Shown: positions 53,534 through 63,459, counted from the stretch's first letter. The stretch is DNA of 64,000 bases from Chryseobacterium gallinarum (GCF_001021975.1 NZ_CP009928.1:3166001-3230000), one strand, 5' to 3'. Numbers and translations: made by a program. The notes: generated by a model not told the origin, from the sequence alone.

Positions 53534-56281
53534 ATGAAACATTATTTCTTCTTTTTTTGTTTCGCAGTCCAGATGGCATTCGGCCAGGTTTTGTTTCCGT
53601 ATTTGCAAAATCCGACTCCGAATTCCATGATCGTTAACTGGAAGACCGCTTCCAACAATGAAACGACTGTGATCTATGGTGATTCCCCATCGAATCTGAA
53701 TGTAACTGTAACCGGTACAACAAACATTTTTTCTGATACCGGATATAATAATAACTATTATTACCACACAGCAAAGATTACAAACCTGCAACCTAATACC
53801 AAGTATTATTACAAAATAAAAACCGGTACGGAGGAATCAGCAGTGTATAATTTCAGAACCCTTCCTCTACCGGGACAGCCGGTAACGGCTAATGGGAAAA
53901 TCCGTTTCCTGATCATGGGGGATAATCAAATCAAAGCAGAACCGAGATACGACAGCCTTACACTGAATGCTTTTAAAAAGCTGAAAGAAAAATTTGGTGC
54001 CAATGCCGATCCCTCGGATAATATTGCCCTTACATTTATGGTAGGGGATCAGGTGGACGTGGGTACACTGGATCATTACGAAAATGTCCACTTTAAAAAG
54101 AACATTAAACTATCTCCCTATCTTCCGATTCAGACAACGGTAGGAAATCACGAAACCTACGGAAGTCTGGGAATGAATTCCTATTATGCCCACTTTTATA
54201 TTGATGAGATCAAATATAAAAATATCACTTCCGGAAATGAAAATTATTATGCCCAGCAGGCAGGTAATGTATTATTTATAAGCCTGAGCTCCGAACATAC
54301 AGGTTCAGCCCAGCAAACCTGGCTTCAGCAGATCTTAAACGAAGCCAACAATGATCCTACGGTAGACTGGATTATCTCTTTAAGCCACAGACCTTACCAG
54401 GCCGAACAATATGTAGGGGATATTTCTACATGGGTAAGGAATAATGCCGTTCCTCTTTTAGTAACCTCAGATAAATACCTGATGCATGTAGGAGCTCATC
54501 ACCATTTGTACCACAGAGGACAGCTGAAAAATACCCCTAATTATCAGATTATTTCAGGAGGTACTGCCTGGGATCAGTATTGGGGAATGTCTAATGAGCA
54601 GGATTTTGATGATGTTCAGAAAACACTGACAGACTGGACGTACCAGATTGTTGAAGTAGATGTTCCCACAGGAAAAGTGGATATAGAATGCTACTCAATC
54701 GGTGGAAAATATACCAAGAAAAACAATGAACTGATCGACTCTTTTCACCGGTATAAAAACCAGCCAAAGCCAGCCAAACCATCGATTATTAATACTTTTT
54801 CCGGGCCAATCACATTGCCTCTGATGTTGAATGGAAGTGCTTTTTCATCTTCCAATGGAGAACTTTTAAATACCACCCAGTTTCTTATCAGTAAAGCCCC
54901 GGATTTTTCAGTTATCGAAAAAGAATTGTACCGTGATTATGAGAACTGGTTCGGAAAAGACGGAAACGGAAACCCGGATGTCACCAAGAATTTAAATGCA
55001 GGAGTAGATATTACAAAAGCGGTTTTGCCCAATAATTCTATTCCCAATGGGACTTATTATGCAAAAGTTCGCTACAGGGACAGAAATCTGGAGTGGAGCG
55101 AATGGAGTGATGTGAAGCAGTTTGAAGTGACGGGAAGTGTGGTTTCAAATCCTACATTTACTTTAGATAAAACTGAATATACTCAAAATGAACCGATAAC
55201 GGCAACTTTCACCGGAGGCCCAGGGAATCAGCAGGATTGGGTAGGGATCTATAAAAAAGGCCAGACTCCGGGTACTGCAACAACTTCCCAGGGATATATT
55301 TATACCAACGGCCAGACAGCAGGTACGGTAACATTTAACAATGGGCTGGCTGCCAAAGGACAGTATTTTGCAGGATTCTTTGCCAACAACGGATATACGG
55401 AAATTACTCCAAGAAAAAACTTTTATGTAGGACCAAAAGTTCAGTTACAGGCTACAGCAGATACCTATCCTGTAGGAGGAACGGTTACCATCAACTTTAC
55501 CAACGGCCCTAATCTTCAAAAAGACTGGATTGGAATCTATAAAATGGGACAAACCCCGGGAACCACTGCATCTATAAAGTGGAGCTATGTAACAACTCCA
55601 TCCGGAACGCTTAATTTTACGGGACTTCCAAAAGGATATTATTATGCCCAGTATTTGCTGGAGGATGGTTACAACGGGATAGGGGATAAAGTATTTTTTA
55701 AAGTGGGAGATATTGTCACCGAGTTATGGATCAATAAACCTGTTTATACATTAGGTGAAAATATCACTGCGTCTTGGACGGATTCCCCGGGAATTATCAA
55801 AGACTGGCTGGGAATCTATCCTCAGAATATTCAGACTCCTGATGATAACTTTGTTTCTTATACTTATTTTGATGGTGTTACCCAGGGAACCAAAACGATC
55901 ACAGGAAATGTAAACGGCGTACCCACCACACCAGGGAATTATTATATGGTCATGTTTACCAATGACTCTTACACGGAGGTTTCAAACAGGGTCCAGTTTC
56001 AGGTAACTTCATCGAGCTTAGGTACGGATGAAACAAACAGTACTGAAAAAAATGTAATTCTTTATCCTAATCCAACAAAGCCTGGAGAGCCTAGATTCAT
56101 TAAAAGTGACTATCCGATTGAGAAAATTGAATTGGTATCAGCAGCAGGAGAACTACTTTATGTATCCAGGAATATCAATAACCAGCGTTTCTCTTTAGTG
56201 AATGAAAATCTTCCCAAAGGAGTATACTTTGTAAAGGTACATGGTAGAAAATTATTTACATTGAAACTGATTATTCAATAA
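53534..56281 (+). CDS. Secreted metallophosphoesterase with Fn3 domain and T9SS type A tail
   Basis: 915 residues. Signal peptide 1-17 (…VQMAFGQ); an N-terminal Fn3/purple-acid-phosphatase-like domain (NSMIVNWKTAS … YYYKIKTG) to about 110; a calcineurin-like phosphoesterase domain with the metal motifs GDN (about 129), GDQVD, GNHE, LSHRP and GAHHH; then three repeated beta-domains (TQNEPITATFTGGPGNQQDWVGIYKKGQTPG and its two relatives). It ends in a T9SS type A domain (VILYPNPTKPGEPRF…). Extracellular phosphatase, possibly for phosphate scavenging. Monocistronic. Confidence 0.92.
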   Translation: MKHYFFFFCFAVQMAFGQVLFPYLQNPTPNSMIVNWKTASNNETTVIYGDSPSNLNVTVTGTTNIFSDTGYNNNYYYHTAKITNLQPNTKYYYKIKTGTEESAVYNFRTLPLPGQPVTANGKIRFLIMGDNQIKAEPRYDSLTLNAFKKLKEKFGANADPSDNIALTFMVGDQVDVGTLDHYENVHFKKNIKLSPYLPIQTTVGNHETYGSLGMNSYYAHFYIDEIKYKNITSGNENYYAQQAGNVLFISLSSEHTGSAQQTWLQQILNEANNDPTVDWIISLSHRPYQAEQYVGDISTWVRNNAVPLLVTSDKYLMHVGAHHHLYHRGQLKNTPNYQIISGGTAWDQYWGMSNEQDFDDVQKTLTDWTYQIVEVDVPTGKVDIECYSIGGKYTKKNNELIDSFHRYKNQPKPAKPSIINTFSGPITLPLMLNGSAFSSSNGELLNTTQFLISKAPDFSVIEKELYRDYENWFGKDGNGNPDVTKNLNAGVDITKAVLPNNSIPNGTYYAKVRYRDRNLEWSEWSDVKQFEVTGSVVSNPTFTLDKTEYTQNEPITATFTGGPGNQQDWVGIYKKGQTPGTATTSQGYIYTNGQTAGTVTFNNGLAAKGQYFAGFFANNGYTEITPRKNFYVGPKVQLQATADTYPVGGTVTINFTNGPNLQKDWIGIYKMGQTPGTTASIKWSYVTTPSGTLNFTGLPKGYYYAQYLLEDGYNGIGDKVFFKVGDIVTELWINKPVYTLGENITASWTDSPGIIKDWLGIYPQNIQTPDDNFVSYTYFDGVTQGTKTITGNVNGVPTTPGNYYMVMFTNDSYTEVSNRVQFQVTSSSLGTDETNSTEKNVILYPNPTKPGEPRFIKSDYPIEKIELVSAAGELLYVSRNINNQRFSLVNENLPKGVYFVKVHGRKLFTLKLIIQ

Positions 56282-56300
56282 ACGACAGGAAATAAATTAT

Positions 56301-56339
56301 AAAGGGTGTTTCAACATTTTGAAACACCCTTTTTTTCTT
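56301..56339 (+). terminator. Terminator of the metallophosphoesterase gene
   Basis: AAAGGGTGTTTC and GAAACACCCTTT, a perfect 12-bp stem, 8-base loop, followed by more T's. Confidence 0.92.
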
Positions 56340-56409
56340 TGAAATAGCCTTGTCATTATCTACAGGAGCGAAGCATTTGCACAGCATAAGAATTTTCTTA
56401 TTTGTCATA

Positions 56410-56440
56410 AAAAAACAGCTTCAAAAAAATGAAACTGTTT
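56410..56440 (-). terminator. Terminator of the YwqK-like gene
   Basis: On the minus strand AAACAGTTTCA / TGAAGCTGTTT (one mismatch), then a T-rich run, 25 bases after the stop. Confidence 0.6.
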
Positions 56441-56464
56441 CCTATCGTAAAAATAATTTGGTGA

Positions 56465-57997
56465 TTATTCAAAGTCATAATATAGCTGATCTTCCTGGAT
56501 AGCAGTCTGATTCTCACCAGCAAAAGAATCTTCCACAGCATCTGCCAGGACTTTAGAATCTTGGATAAGTTTTCCCTCGGCATTATAGACTTTTAACAAA
56601 ATCCATTTTCCGCTGCGTTCCAGTTCCTTGCTTCCGTTTTCGGTTTTTAATCTGATTTTACCGCTTTGAAGAACACTCGCTTTTACTACAGCTTTATTCC
56701 CCGGTTTACCTTTCACATATTGTACAATCTGTCCGGTAAAAGTATAAGGATCTGCATCCTCACTGATAGGTTGGGTAAAAGTATAGGCAATTGCTCCTTT
56801 AGGGTCGTAGACTGTTACTTCATAAGCATCTTGTTTAATGTTAAGCTTTTTTTCAGACTTAAGCTTTTTGTTTTCAGAATAGTTTCTGAGACTGACTGCC
56901 GCTCCATCCTTATACTGAATTTCGTCCAGCCCTTCATAAGAGATTCCGTTATAAGGCATGTCATCCTTATAGGTGACCGTTGATTTTAAAGCTCCTTCCG
57001 GGCTGTAATATTTAATCTCCTGGGTAATTTCATCTTTTAATGTCTTCTCTGAAACCAGTATTCCGTTATCATCATAAAGCTTATTCAATATAAGCGAACC
57101 ATTCTTATAGACATTTACTGATGAAATGTGGGAGTAGTCATAGCTTAGTTCATAGTCTTCACCATCCATAACCTTGTGCAGGTCACTCTCTTTGTCGTAT
57201 TGATAAATAAGGTGGCCTATTTTTTTGCCGGACTCATCATAAGTGGTTTTGTATCCGTCTTTTTTATTCTTTTTTTCCTCCTGTAAAATCTTCCCGTTCT
57301 TGGAATATATAATACCCTCTTTTACGGTACCGTCACTTTTATATTTCTCAATTTTAGAAACTCTCATAGGATTATAATAGTAATCTACCAGCAGGGTTTC
57401 ACCGGAGCCGGAAGATGTACTTCCTATAAATTTCCCTTTTTCACCATAATATTTAGTCTCATAATTGGTGTCTTTACCCAGAATGGTTTCATACCTGATG
57501 CCCTTGATGTCTTCATCATAGACAATGGTTTTGGAAGGTAAAGAGTTCTCATAGGTTGTAATGCTGTTGTAATAGTATTCATTTTCCGGATCTTTATAAC
57601 TCAGCATTTTTCCGCTGAAAGTGCCGTCAGCTTTATAAGTTATTTCTTCTATCAGTCTCCCTGCTGCATCGTAGGATTGGGAAGTTCCTACCTGCTTGCC
57701 ATTAGAATAGGTGGCATAATTCATTATTTTACCTTCCGGGGTGTACCAGGTGACTTTACCCTCAAAAACTTCACTGCCGGGAGTGGTATCAGAAGCCAGA
57801 CCTTCCATTTGAAGAGTTCCGTCCTTATAAAAATCTTTAATAAGCGTAAGTTTTCCTTTGGCTGTAGTTTCCCGGTAATATTCCATCTGGTCTTGAGTGG
57901 TTTTTTCCCAGTTTTCATCGAAATAAGTCTTTTCCTGCCCATATGCATTGATGCTGAGCACCAAGGCAAGGAATGCAGATGTAAATAATTTTTTCAT
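56465..57997 (-). CDS. Exported YwqK/MORN-like repeat protein
   Basis: 510 residues with signal peptide (…VLSINAYGQ). Many short repeats of YwqK/MORN type: FYKDGTLQMEGLA, WYTPEGKIMNYATYSNGKQVG, SYDAAGRLIEEITYKADGTFSGK, YSPEGALKSTVTYKDDMPYNG and so on, each a G-K/T-L-x-x-E/Y beta hairpin. Databases often label relatives as antitoxin YwqK by domain name, but nothing here suggests a toxin-antitoxin pair. Function unknown; probably periplasmic or surface-exposed. Confidence 0.8.
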   Translation of the reverse strand: MKKLFTSAFLALVLSINAYGQEKTYFDENWEKTTQDQMEYYRETTAKGKLTLIKDFYKDGTLQMEGLASDTTPGSEVFEGKVTWYTPEGKIMNYATYSNGKQVGTSQSYDAAGRLIEEITYKADGTFSGKMLSYKDPENEYYYNSITTYENSLPSKTIVYDEDIKGIRYETILGKDTNYETKYYGEKGKFIGSTSSGSGETLLVDYYYNPMRVSKIEKYKSDGTVKEGIIYSKNGKILQEEKKNKKDGYKTTYDESGKKIGHLIYQYDKESDLHKVMDGEDYELSYDYSHISSVNVYKNGSLILNKLYDDNGILVSEKTLKDEITQEIKYYSPEGALKSTVTYKDDMPYNGISYEGLDEIQYKDGAAVSLRNYSENKKLKSEKKLNIKQDAYEVTVYDPKGAIAYTFTQPISEDADPYTFTGQIVQYVKGKPGNKAVVKASVLQSGKIRLKTENGSKELERSGKWILLKVYNAEGKLIQDSKVLADAVEDSFAGENQTAIQEDQLYYDFE

Positions 57998-58342
57998 GCT
58001 TTATTTAAATTTATATACCATAAGCCCGAAAGTCAACATAAAAATAGCAGTCTCAATTGCTTAGAAATAATTTTACATTGAAATTGTGCTTAAACCAATA
58101 TATCCAAAGACTATAAAAACAGGTTGTATTTCAGAATTTGGAGCCCCAAATATAAATCAAATTGACGAGAAGTATACAAAAAAATGAACAGACTTGTTCA
58201 TTTTTTTTATAATGGTTTGAGTGTAATGGATTTAAATATTGAAAAACAACTGCCCAAAAAGCAATATAGTCATGATTATTTCCAATCATCACAGATAACA
58301 GAAAATTTATTAATTTTAGCCAACAGAAAAATCTAATATTTC
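57998..58342. other. 345-bp spacer between divergent genes, with one orphan hairpin
   Basis: A/T-rich spacer between the YwqK-like gene (minus) and scoA (plus). It holds a terminator-like hairpin at 58181-58208 that follows no + strand gene. No other feature is seen. Confidence 0.5.
58181..58208 (+). terminator. Orphan intrinsic terminator
   Basis: AAAATGAACA pairs with TGTTCATTTT around GACT, continuing into eight T's on the + strand. No + strand gene ends upstream, so it may close a small untranslated transcript or act as an attenuator ahead of scoA. Confidence 0.6.
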
Positions 58343-59044
58343 ATGATAGATAAAAGAGTAAAAAATGCGAAGGAAGCCATCGAAGGCATTAAAGATGGAA
58401 TGACATTGATGCTTGGCGGGTTTGGACTTTGCGGTATTCCTGAAAATTCAATTAATGCTTTGGTAGAAAGCAACGTGAAAGATCTGACTTGCATTTCAAA
58501 TAATGCGGGAGTGGATGATTTCGGCTTAGGATTGCTGCTTCATAAAAGACAAATTAAAAAAATGATTTCGTCATATGTGGGAGAAAATGCAGAATTTGAA
58601 AGACAAATGCTTTCAGGTGAACTGGAGGTGGAACTTACACCCCAGGGGACTTTAGCCGAAAAATGCAGAGCCGCACAGGCCGGGATTCCTGCTTTCTATA
58701 CACCGGCAGGGTATGGAACTGAAGTTGCTGAAGGAAAAGAAGTGAAAGAGTTTAAAGGAAAACCTCATATTCTGGAACATGCTTTTGATGCTGATTTTTC
58801 TATCGTAAAAGCCTGGAAAGGAGATTATGCCGGAAACCTTATCTTTAAAGGATCTGCCAGGAATTTTAATCATCCTATGGCAGGAGCAGGGAAAATTACC
58901 ATTGCCGAAGTAGAAGAGCTGGTAGAACCAGGAGAACTGGATCCTAACGAAATTCACATTCCGGGAATTATGGTCCAGAGAATTTTCCAGGGGGAAAAAT
59001 TTGAAAAAAGAATTGAGCAGAGAACGGTTAGGCCTAAAGAATAA
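58343..59044 (+). CDS. scoA: Succinyl-CoA:3-ketoacid CoA-transferase subunit A
   Basis: 233 residues, family I CoA-transferase alpha subunit: [23 protein letters not shown], the [19 protein letters not shown] block and [20 protein letters not shown]. Moves CoA between succinyl-CoA and acetoacetate (ketone body or branched-chain breakdown) together with the B subunit. The B subunit is 2 kb downstream on the same strand but is separated by an ABC exporter gene in the opposite direction. Confidence 0.93.
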   Translation: MIDKRVKNAKEAIEGIKDGMTLMLGGFGLCGIPENSINALVESNVKDLTCISNNAGVDDFGLGLLLHKRQIKKMISSYVGENAEFERQMLSGELEVELTPQGTLAEKCRAAQAGIPAFYTPAGYGTEVAEGKEVKEFKGKPHILEHAFDADFSIVKAWKGDYAGNLIFKGSARNFNHPMAGAGKITIAEVEELVEPGELDPNEIHIPGIMVQRIFQGEKFEKRIEQRTVRPKE

Positions 59045-59068
59045 GGTCCCGACAAACTCACAATAAAC

Positions 59069-59105
59069 AAAAAAGCGCTGAAAATCAATCCAGCGCTTTT
59101 TTTAT
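59069..59105. terminator. Bidirectional terminator between scoA and the ABC exporter
   Basis: AAAAAGCGCTG and CAGCGCTTTTTTT pair around an 11-base loop; A's and T's flank both sides. Serves both convergent genes; it overlaps the last codon or two of the exporter gene. Confidence 0.88.
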
Positions 59106-60904
59106 GTTTGCGGGGTAAGCGTTTTCCTTTCCCCGATCTGTTGTCGCCACATAGCGTAGTATAATCCCTTCTCTGAAATCAGGTCATTATGGGAACCTGT
59201 TTCTATGACCTGTCCGCGTTCCAGAACATAAATCTTATCAGCATGCATAATGGTACTTAAACGGTGGGCAATAAGAACCGTAATCTGTTCTCTTTCTTTT
59301 GAAATGTCTTTTATGGTTGTGGTTATTTCCTCTTCAGTGATACTGTCCAATGCAGAAGTCGCTTCGTCAAAAATCAATAGATGAGGTTTTCTTAACAGTG
59401 CCCTTGCAATGGCAATTCTTTGCTTTTCCCCGCCACTCAGCTTCAGGCCGCCCTCACCGATAACAGTATCGATTCCTTTTTCAGCTCTTTCAAGGAGCGC
59501 AGTACAGCTGGATTTCTGTAAAGCAAGAGCCAGTTCCGCTTCTGTAGCCTTCGGATTTACAAAAAGAAGATTCTCTTTAATGGTCCCTGCAAACAGCTGT
59601 GTATCCTGGGTAACAAAACCAATTTGATTCCTCAGTTCATCAAAATCAAATTCTTTTCCATTCACTTTATTGTAAAAAATATTACCTTCCTGAGGCCTGT
59701 AAAGCCCTACCAGTAACTTTACCAGTGTGCTTTTCCCTGATCCGCTGGGACCTACAAAAGCTATTGTTTCTCCATTTTTAACATCAAAAGAAATATTGTT
59801 CAGCGCTTTATATTGAGCTGATTGGTGCTTAAAAGAGACATGTTTGAATTCCAATTCCTCAATACCTCCGATTTGTTTAGGGTGAGCAGGCTTTTCTTCT
59901 ACCTTTTTTCGCATTAAATTATCAAAATTATTAAGAGATGCCTGAGCTTCACGGTAAGAAATAATAATATTCCCGATTTCCTGCATAGGCCCGAAAATGA
60001 AAAATCCGTAAAACATTAAAGACAGGTACTGCCCGGGAGTAACAATATTTTTAAAGATTAATAATAACAAGGTAAGGGTAATCATCTGTTGAAGAAAATT
60101 AACCATTGTTCCCTGGATAAAACTTAAAGAACGGATACTTTTAACCTTTCTCAACTCAAGACCAAGGATTTTGTAAGTATTGTTATTTAAACGGATAACC
60201 TCCTGCCTGGTTAATCCCAGACTTTTTACAATCTCGATATTTCTTAAACTCTCTGTAGTACTTCCGGCTAAGGCAGTGGTTTCTGTAACAATATTTTTCT
60301 GAATAACTTTTATCCTTTTGCTCAGTAAATTGGTGATAAAGGCAATCAGGAAAACACCGCAAATATATACAGGCATGATCGACCAATGCAAGCGGATCGC
60401 ATACACGGAAACGAAAATAATACTCACCAGGATTCCGAAGAAAATATTGATGAAATTGGTGATGAATTTTACGGAATCTTCCCTTACTTTTGTTAAAATG
60501 GAGAGGGTTTCACCACTTCTCTGATCCTCAAATTCCTGATAGGGAAGGGCCATCGAATGTTGCAAACCGTCTGTAAAGATTTTTGCTCCGAACTTTTGGG
60601 TAATAACACTTACCACATAGTCCTGGAAAGCTTTGGCAATCCTGCTGACCATGGCTGTTCCTATGAGCAATCCCAGAAAATAGAAAGCCCCATGGTAAAC
60701 CCCGTTCCCATATAAATAGTCATGCAGATTCCTGGCTAAGAGTTTCTCTTTGTCAAAAAAATGAGGACGAGTAACCAGCTGATCCAGAATATTCCCTGTA
60801 ATGGCCGGCGCAAATAAAGAAAAAACCTGATTAATAGTAGCCAGCAGTAAAGAAATAACAATCAGCCACTGGTAAGGTTTAAGATATCTGAAAAGTATTT
60901 TCAT
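59102..60904 (-). CDS. ABC exporter, fused permease and ATPase
   Basis: 600 residues: six membrane helices in the first ~320 residues, then a nucleotide-binding domain with Walker A GPSGSGKST, Q-loop FVTQDTQLFAGTIKENL, signature LSGGEKQR, Walker B LLIFDEATSALD and the H-loop IAHRLST. Of the MsbA/LmrA type; works as a dimer. Lipid or drug export is possible, substrate unknown. A TAATTTTG -7-like box lies on the minus strand at 60924-60931. It separates scoA from scoB. Confidence 0.92.
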   Translation of the reverse strand: MKILFRYLKPYQWLIVISLLLATINQVFSLFAPAITGNILDQLVTRPHFFDKEKLLARNLHDYLYGNGVYHGAFYFLGLLIGTAMVSRIAKAFQDYVVSVITQKFGAKIFTDGLQHSMALPYQEFEDQRSGETLSILTKVREDSVKFITNFINIFFGILVSIIFVSVYAIRLHWSIMPVYICGVFLIAFITNLLSKRIKVIQKNIVTETTALAGSTTESLRNIEIVKSLGLTRQEVIRLNNNTYKILGLELRKVKSIRSLSFIQGTMVNFLQQMITLTLLLLIFKNIVTPGQYLSLMFYGFFIFGPMQEIGNIIISYREAQASLNNFDNLMRKKVEEKPAHPKQIGGIEELEFKHVSFKHQSAQYKALNNISFDVKNGETIAFVGPSGSGKSTLVKLLVGLYRPQEGNIFYNKVNGKEFDFDELRNQIGFVTQDTQLFAGTIKENLLFVNPKATEAELALALQKSSCTALLERAEKGIDTVIGEGGLKLSGGEKQRIAIARALLRKPHLLIFDEATSALDSITEEEITTTIKDISKEREQITVLIAHRLSTIMHADKIYVLERGQVIETGSHNDLISEKGLYYAMWRQQIGERKTLTPQT

Positions 60905-60975
60905 TCTATTTAAAATAAAGAAACAAAATTACGATATTATTTTAACTAACAGTGTTAATTATTGATCCCAACAAA

Positions 60976-60983
60976 TATCTTTG
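60976..60983 (+). promoter_or_regulatory. Candidate -7 box for scoB
   Basis: TATCTTTG matches TAnnTTTG, 43 bases before the scoB start, suggesting that scoB has its own promoter, as its separation from scoA would require. Confidence 0.5.
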
Positions 60984-61026
60984 TATTCAGCCGAAAAATA
61001 ATTAAATTGCAGTCTAAGTTTTTATT

Positions 61027-61680
61027 ATGCTTACAAAAGAACAAATTGCCAAAAGAATTTCAAAAGAACTGAAAGATCGTTATTATGTAAACCTGGGAAT
61101 AGGCATTCCTACCCTGGTTGCCAACTATGTTCCGGAAGGTATTTCCGTAGAATTCCAGAGTGAAAACGGGGTACTGGGAATGGGGCCTTTTCCTTTCGAA
61201 GGAGAAGAAGATGCGGATATCATCAATGCAGGAAAACAAACTATTACTATTTTAGATGGAGGCTCATTCTTTGATTCTGCTTTCAGTTTCGGGATGATCC
61301 GTGGCCAGAAAGTAGACCTTACCATCCTTGGAGCAATGGAAGTTTCGGAAAACGGAGATATCGCCAACTGGAAAATTCCGGGCAAAATGGTAAAAGGAAT
61401 GGGAGGTGCTATGGACCTGGTGGCTTCTGCTGAAAATATTATCGTGGCGATGATGCACGTGAACAAAGCAGGAGAAAGTAAAATTCTGAAAAAATGTACC
61501 CTTCCTTTAACAGGAGTAAATTGTGTGAAAAAAGTCGTTACGGAATTAGCTGTATTAGATGTTACTCCTGCAGGGTTTAAACTGGTAGAAAGAGCTCCCG
61601 GAGTCTCTGTGGAAGATATCGTCAAAGCAACAGAAGCAGATCTGATCATTGAAGGAGAGATTCCTGAAATGCAGTTTTAA
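61027..61680 (+). CDS. scoB: Succinyl-CoA:3-ketoacid CoA-transferase subunit B
   Basis: 217 residues, family I CoA-transferase beta subunit: YYVNLGIGIPTLVANYVPEG and the catalytic-glutamate motif SENGVLGMGPFP near residue 48, then GGSFFDSAFSFGMIRGQKVDLTILGAMEV. Pairs with the scoA product. Own promoter; followed by a hairpin. Confidence 0.94.
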   Translation: MLTKEQIAKRISKELKDRYYVNLGIGIPTLVANYVPEGISVEFQSENGVLGMGPFPFEGEEDADIINAGKQTITILDGGSFFDSAFSFGMIRGQKVDLTILGAMEVSENGDIANWKIPGKMVKGMGGAMDLVASAENIIVAMMHVNKAGESKILKKCTLPLTGVNCVKKVVTELAVLDVTPAGFKLVERAPGVSVEDIVKATEADLIIEGEIPEMQF

Positions 61681-61710
61681 ACGGTTCTAAAAATTTACAT
61701 TATATACTAA

Positions 61711-61745
61711 GAGCAGTAAGGATTTATTCTTTACTGCTTTTCTTT
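61711..61745 (+). terminator. Terminator of scoB
   Basis: AGCAGTAA pairs with TTACTGCT around an 11-base loop, followed by a T-rich run, 32 bases after the stop. Confidence 0.75.
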
Positions 61746-61959
61746 TGAAGGTCTGCTAATGTACCTTTGGCAGGAAAGCCATCTGTTTGCAGAGAAGCCC
61801 TTATGGTATATTGCAGACACTTGTTAAGTCAAAAGAGACAAATATGAGGTTGTTTCCTACACTTACTAAATACCACTTTGTTTGATATCAGTTAAAGATC
61901 AATTTTACAATAACAAAAACGTGATTCAAAACACAAAAAATAACCTAAATACAAACATT

Positions 61960-62343
61960 ATGAAACATCTGGTAATTATTCTGGGGCTTGTCTTCTCAAC
62001 AGGTTATGCTTTACCTGTAAGCAGCGAAAATAACAAGAATTCCCATACAAATGAAAAGACTAAGGCTGTAATGCCGGCTAAAAAAATGCTGATAAATACT
62101 TATTATGTTGTAAACCGGAGAACGGGCGTGCTACCCCGCAATGCGGCTGAAGCAGAGCAAATAGCAGATGTTTCCGCTCCTTATGGGAATGTTGCCTACC
62201 TGTCAAATAGTGCCTGCAGATCCTGGTGGCTAAATAAAGCTGTGGTGCCGGGACCCAACTCTGTTCCCTGGTCTTACTACTATTCATCAGGTGGAATAGT
62301 AAATGTTACTGGTAATTATTTTCTTCTCGCCTGTCCTCTTTAA
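61960..62343 (+). CDS. Small secreted protein of unknown function
   Basis: 127 residues from the ATG at 61960, chosen because it begins a clean signal peptide (MKHLVIILGLVFSTGYA); the frame is open 26 codons further upstream but without sense as a signal. The mature part is short, with two Cys (SACRSWW and LLACPL) and aromatic-rich segments (WSYYYSSGG). I do not recognise a family. The size and export signal would fit a small secreted peptide-like protein or inhibitor, but nothing around it supports a specific role. Own terminator. Confidence 0.65.
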   Translation: MKHLVIILGLVFSTGYALPVSSENNKNSHTNEKTKAVMPAKKMLINTYYVVNRRTGVLPRNAAEAEQIADVSAPYGNVAYLSNSACRSWWLNKAVVPGPNSVPWSYYYSSGGIVNVTGNYFLLACPL

Positions 62344-62348
62344 CAAAC

Positions 62349-62376
62349 AAGCCTTGTCGTCGACAAGGCTTTTGTA
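62349..62376. terminator. Near-palindromic terminator hairpin
   Basis: AAGCCTTGTCG and CGACAAGGCTT flank a single T; in RNA a stem with a 3-5 base loop would form, followed by TTTG. Between the small secreted gene and the convergent DUF4197 gene. Confidence 0.75.
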
Positions 62377-62414
62377 TGTGAATTTTACGGTCATACTAAT
62401 CTGATTGCTAATCT

Positions 62415-63227
62415 TTATTTACTGTCCTGGGCACCGAAAACTTTCTGCAGGATACTTGTCGTTCTCATAGCAGGTGTATTTCTGATTCCGCTTTCTTTGT
62501 CGGCTACCATTTTGAAAACTCCGTTGATGGTTTCTGTGGTCACGTATTCGTTAAGATCTGTGGTCACAGACTGTCCGGTAAACGTATTGTATTTAGAAAT
62601 CAGGTTTTTCCAAAGGGTATCAGCACCTACTTTTCCCAGGGAAGCTTTTACCTTTGGCTGAAAAGCTGTAAATAACTGGCTTTGTGTTTTACTTTGTAAA
62701 TAATGGGTTGCGGCATTATTACTGCCCAGTAAAATATTTTTGGCATCCGTAATAGTCATCGAAGTAATGGCATTGGTGAAGATAGGAGCAGCTTCAGTTA
62801 CAGCATCTTCAGCCGCCCTGTTCAGCAATTTTACCCCTTCGTCAGCAAGGCTTCCCATTCCGATGGAACGCAGGGTAGCATCAATTTTTCTTAATTTTTC
62901 AGGCATTAAAATTTTTACCGCTTCATTTTTGAAAAAACCGTCCGTAACAGCTAATTTTTTTACTCCATCCGTAACCCCGATATTCAGGGCTTCCTTTAAC
63001 CCTGATGAAATCTGTGAAGAGGTAAGATTTCCCAGGTTGGCAGATGACGTGTTTACATTGCCGGAAGGGGATGTTGTAGCGGGTGTAGCTGTACCTTTTG
63101 TTTTTACGGGAGCATTAAGATCTACTCCGGTTTTATCTTTTACTGTAGATTTTATCATATCTAAAAGCTGTGCCTGTGTAGATACAGAAAATAATAATCC
63201 GGCTGCTAATAAAATGTTTTTTCTCAT
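62415..63227 (-). CDS. DUF4197 domain-containing exported protein
   Basis: 270 residues from ATG 63227, which opens a signal peptide (MRKNILLAAGLLFSVSTQAQ); an ATG 20 codons upstream (63287) would bury it. After a low-complexity Thr/Ser/Pro linker comes the DUF4197 domain (SSQISSGLKEALNIGVTDGVKKLAVTDGFFKNEAVKILMPE, AEDAVTEAAPIFTNAITSMTITDAKNIL, TETINGVFKMVADKESGIR). Function unknown; envelope location is implied by the signal. Confidence 0.88.
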   Translation of the reverse strand: MRKNILLAAGLLFSVSTQAQLLDMIKSTVKDKTGVDLNAPVKTKGTATPATTSPSGNVNTSSANLGNLTSSQISSGLKEALNIGVTDGVKKLAVTDGFFKNEAVKILMPEKLRKIDATLRSIGMGSLADEGVKLLNRAAEDAVTEAAPIFTNAITSMTITDAKNILLGSNNAATHYLQSKTQSQLFTAFQPKVKASLGKVGADTLWKNLISKYNTFTGQSVTTDLNEYVTTETINGVFKMVADKESGIRNTPAMRTTSILQKVFGAQDSK

Positions 63228-63459
63228 TTGTATTTTAAAAATTAATTGTTTTTTTGACTGGCTTACACTTATCAAAAACCAAACCATAAAATAAAATAAT
63301 ACACATATTGCCTGAATCTAAATTAAAAAAATTAACACTTCATGGTTCCTTATTGATCTGTAATGATTGGAATGAAAAAATAAATCCATATTAATTGATT
63401 AAAACAAGGTAATAAGTTTTAGAAAATAATTATCTTCGCTAAAACCTTAACCGCATCTA

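Noticed and set aside
56465..57997. Toxin-antitoxin system from the YwqK-like gene
   Set aside because: The label comes only from the repeat family name; no toxin partner is adjacent and the protein has a signal peptide.
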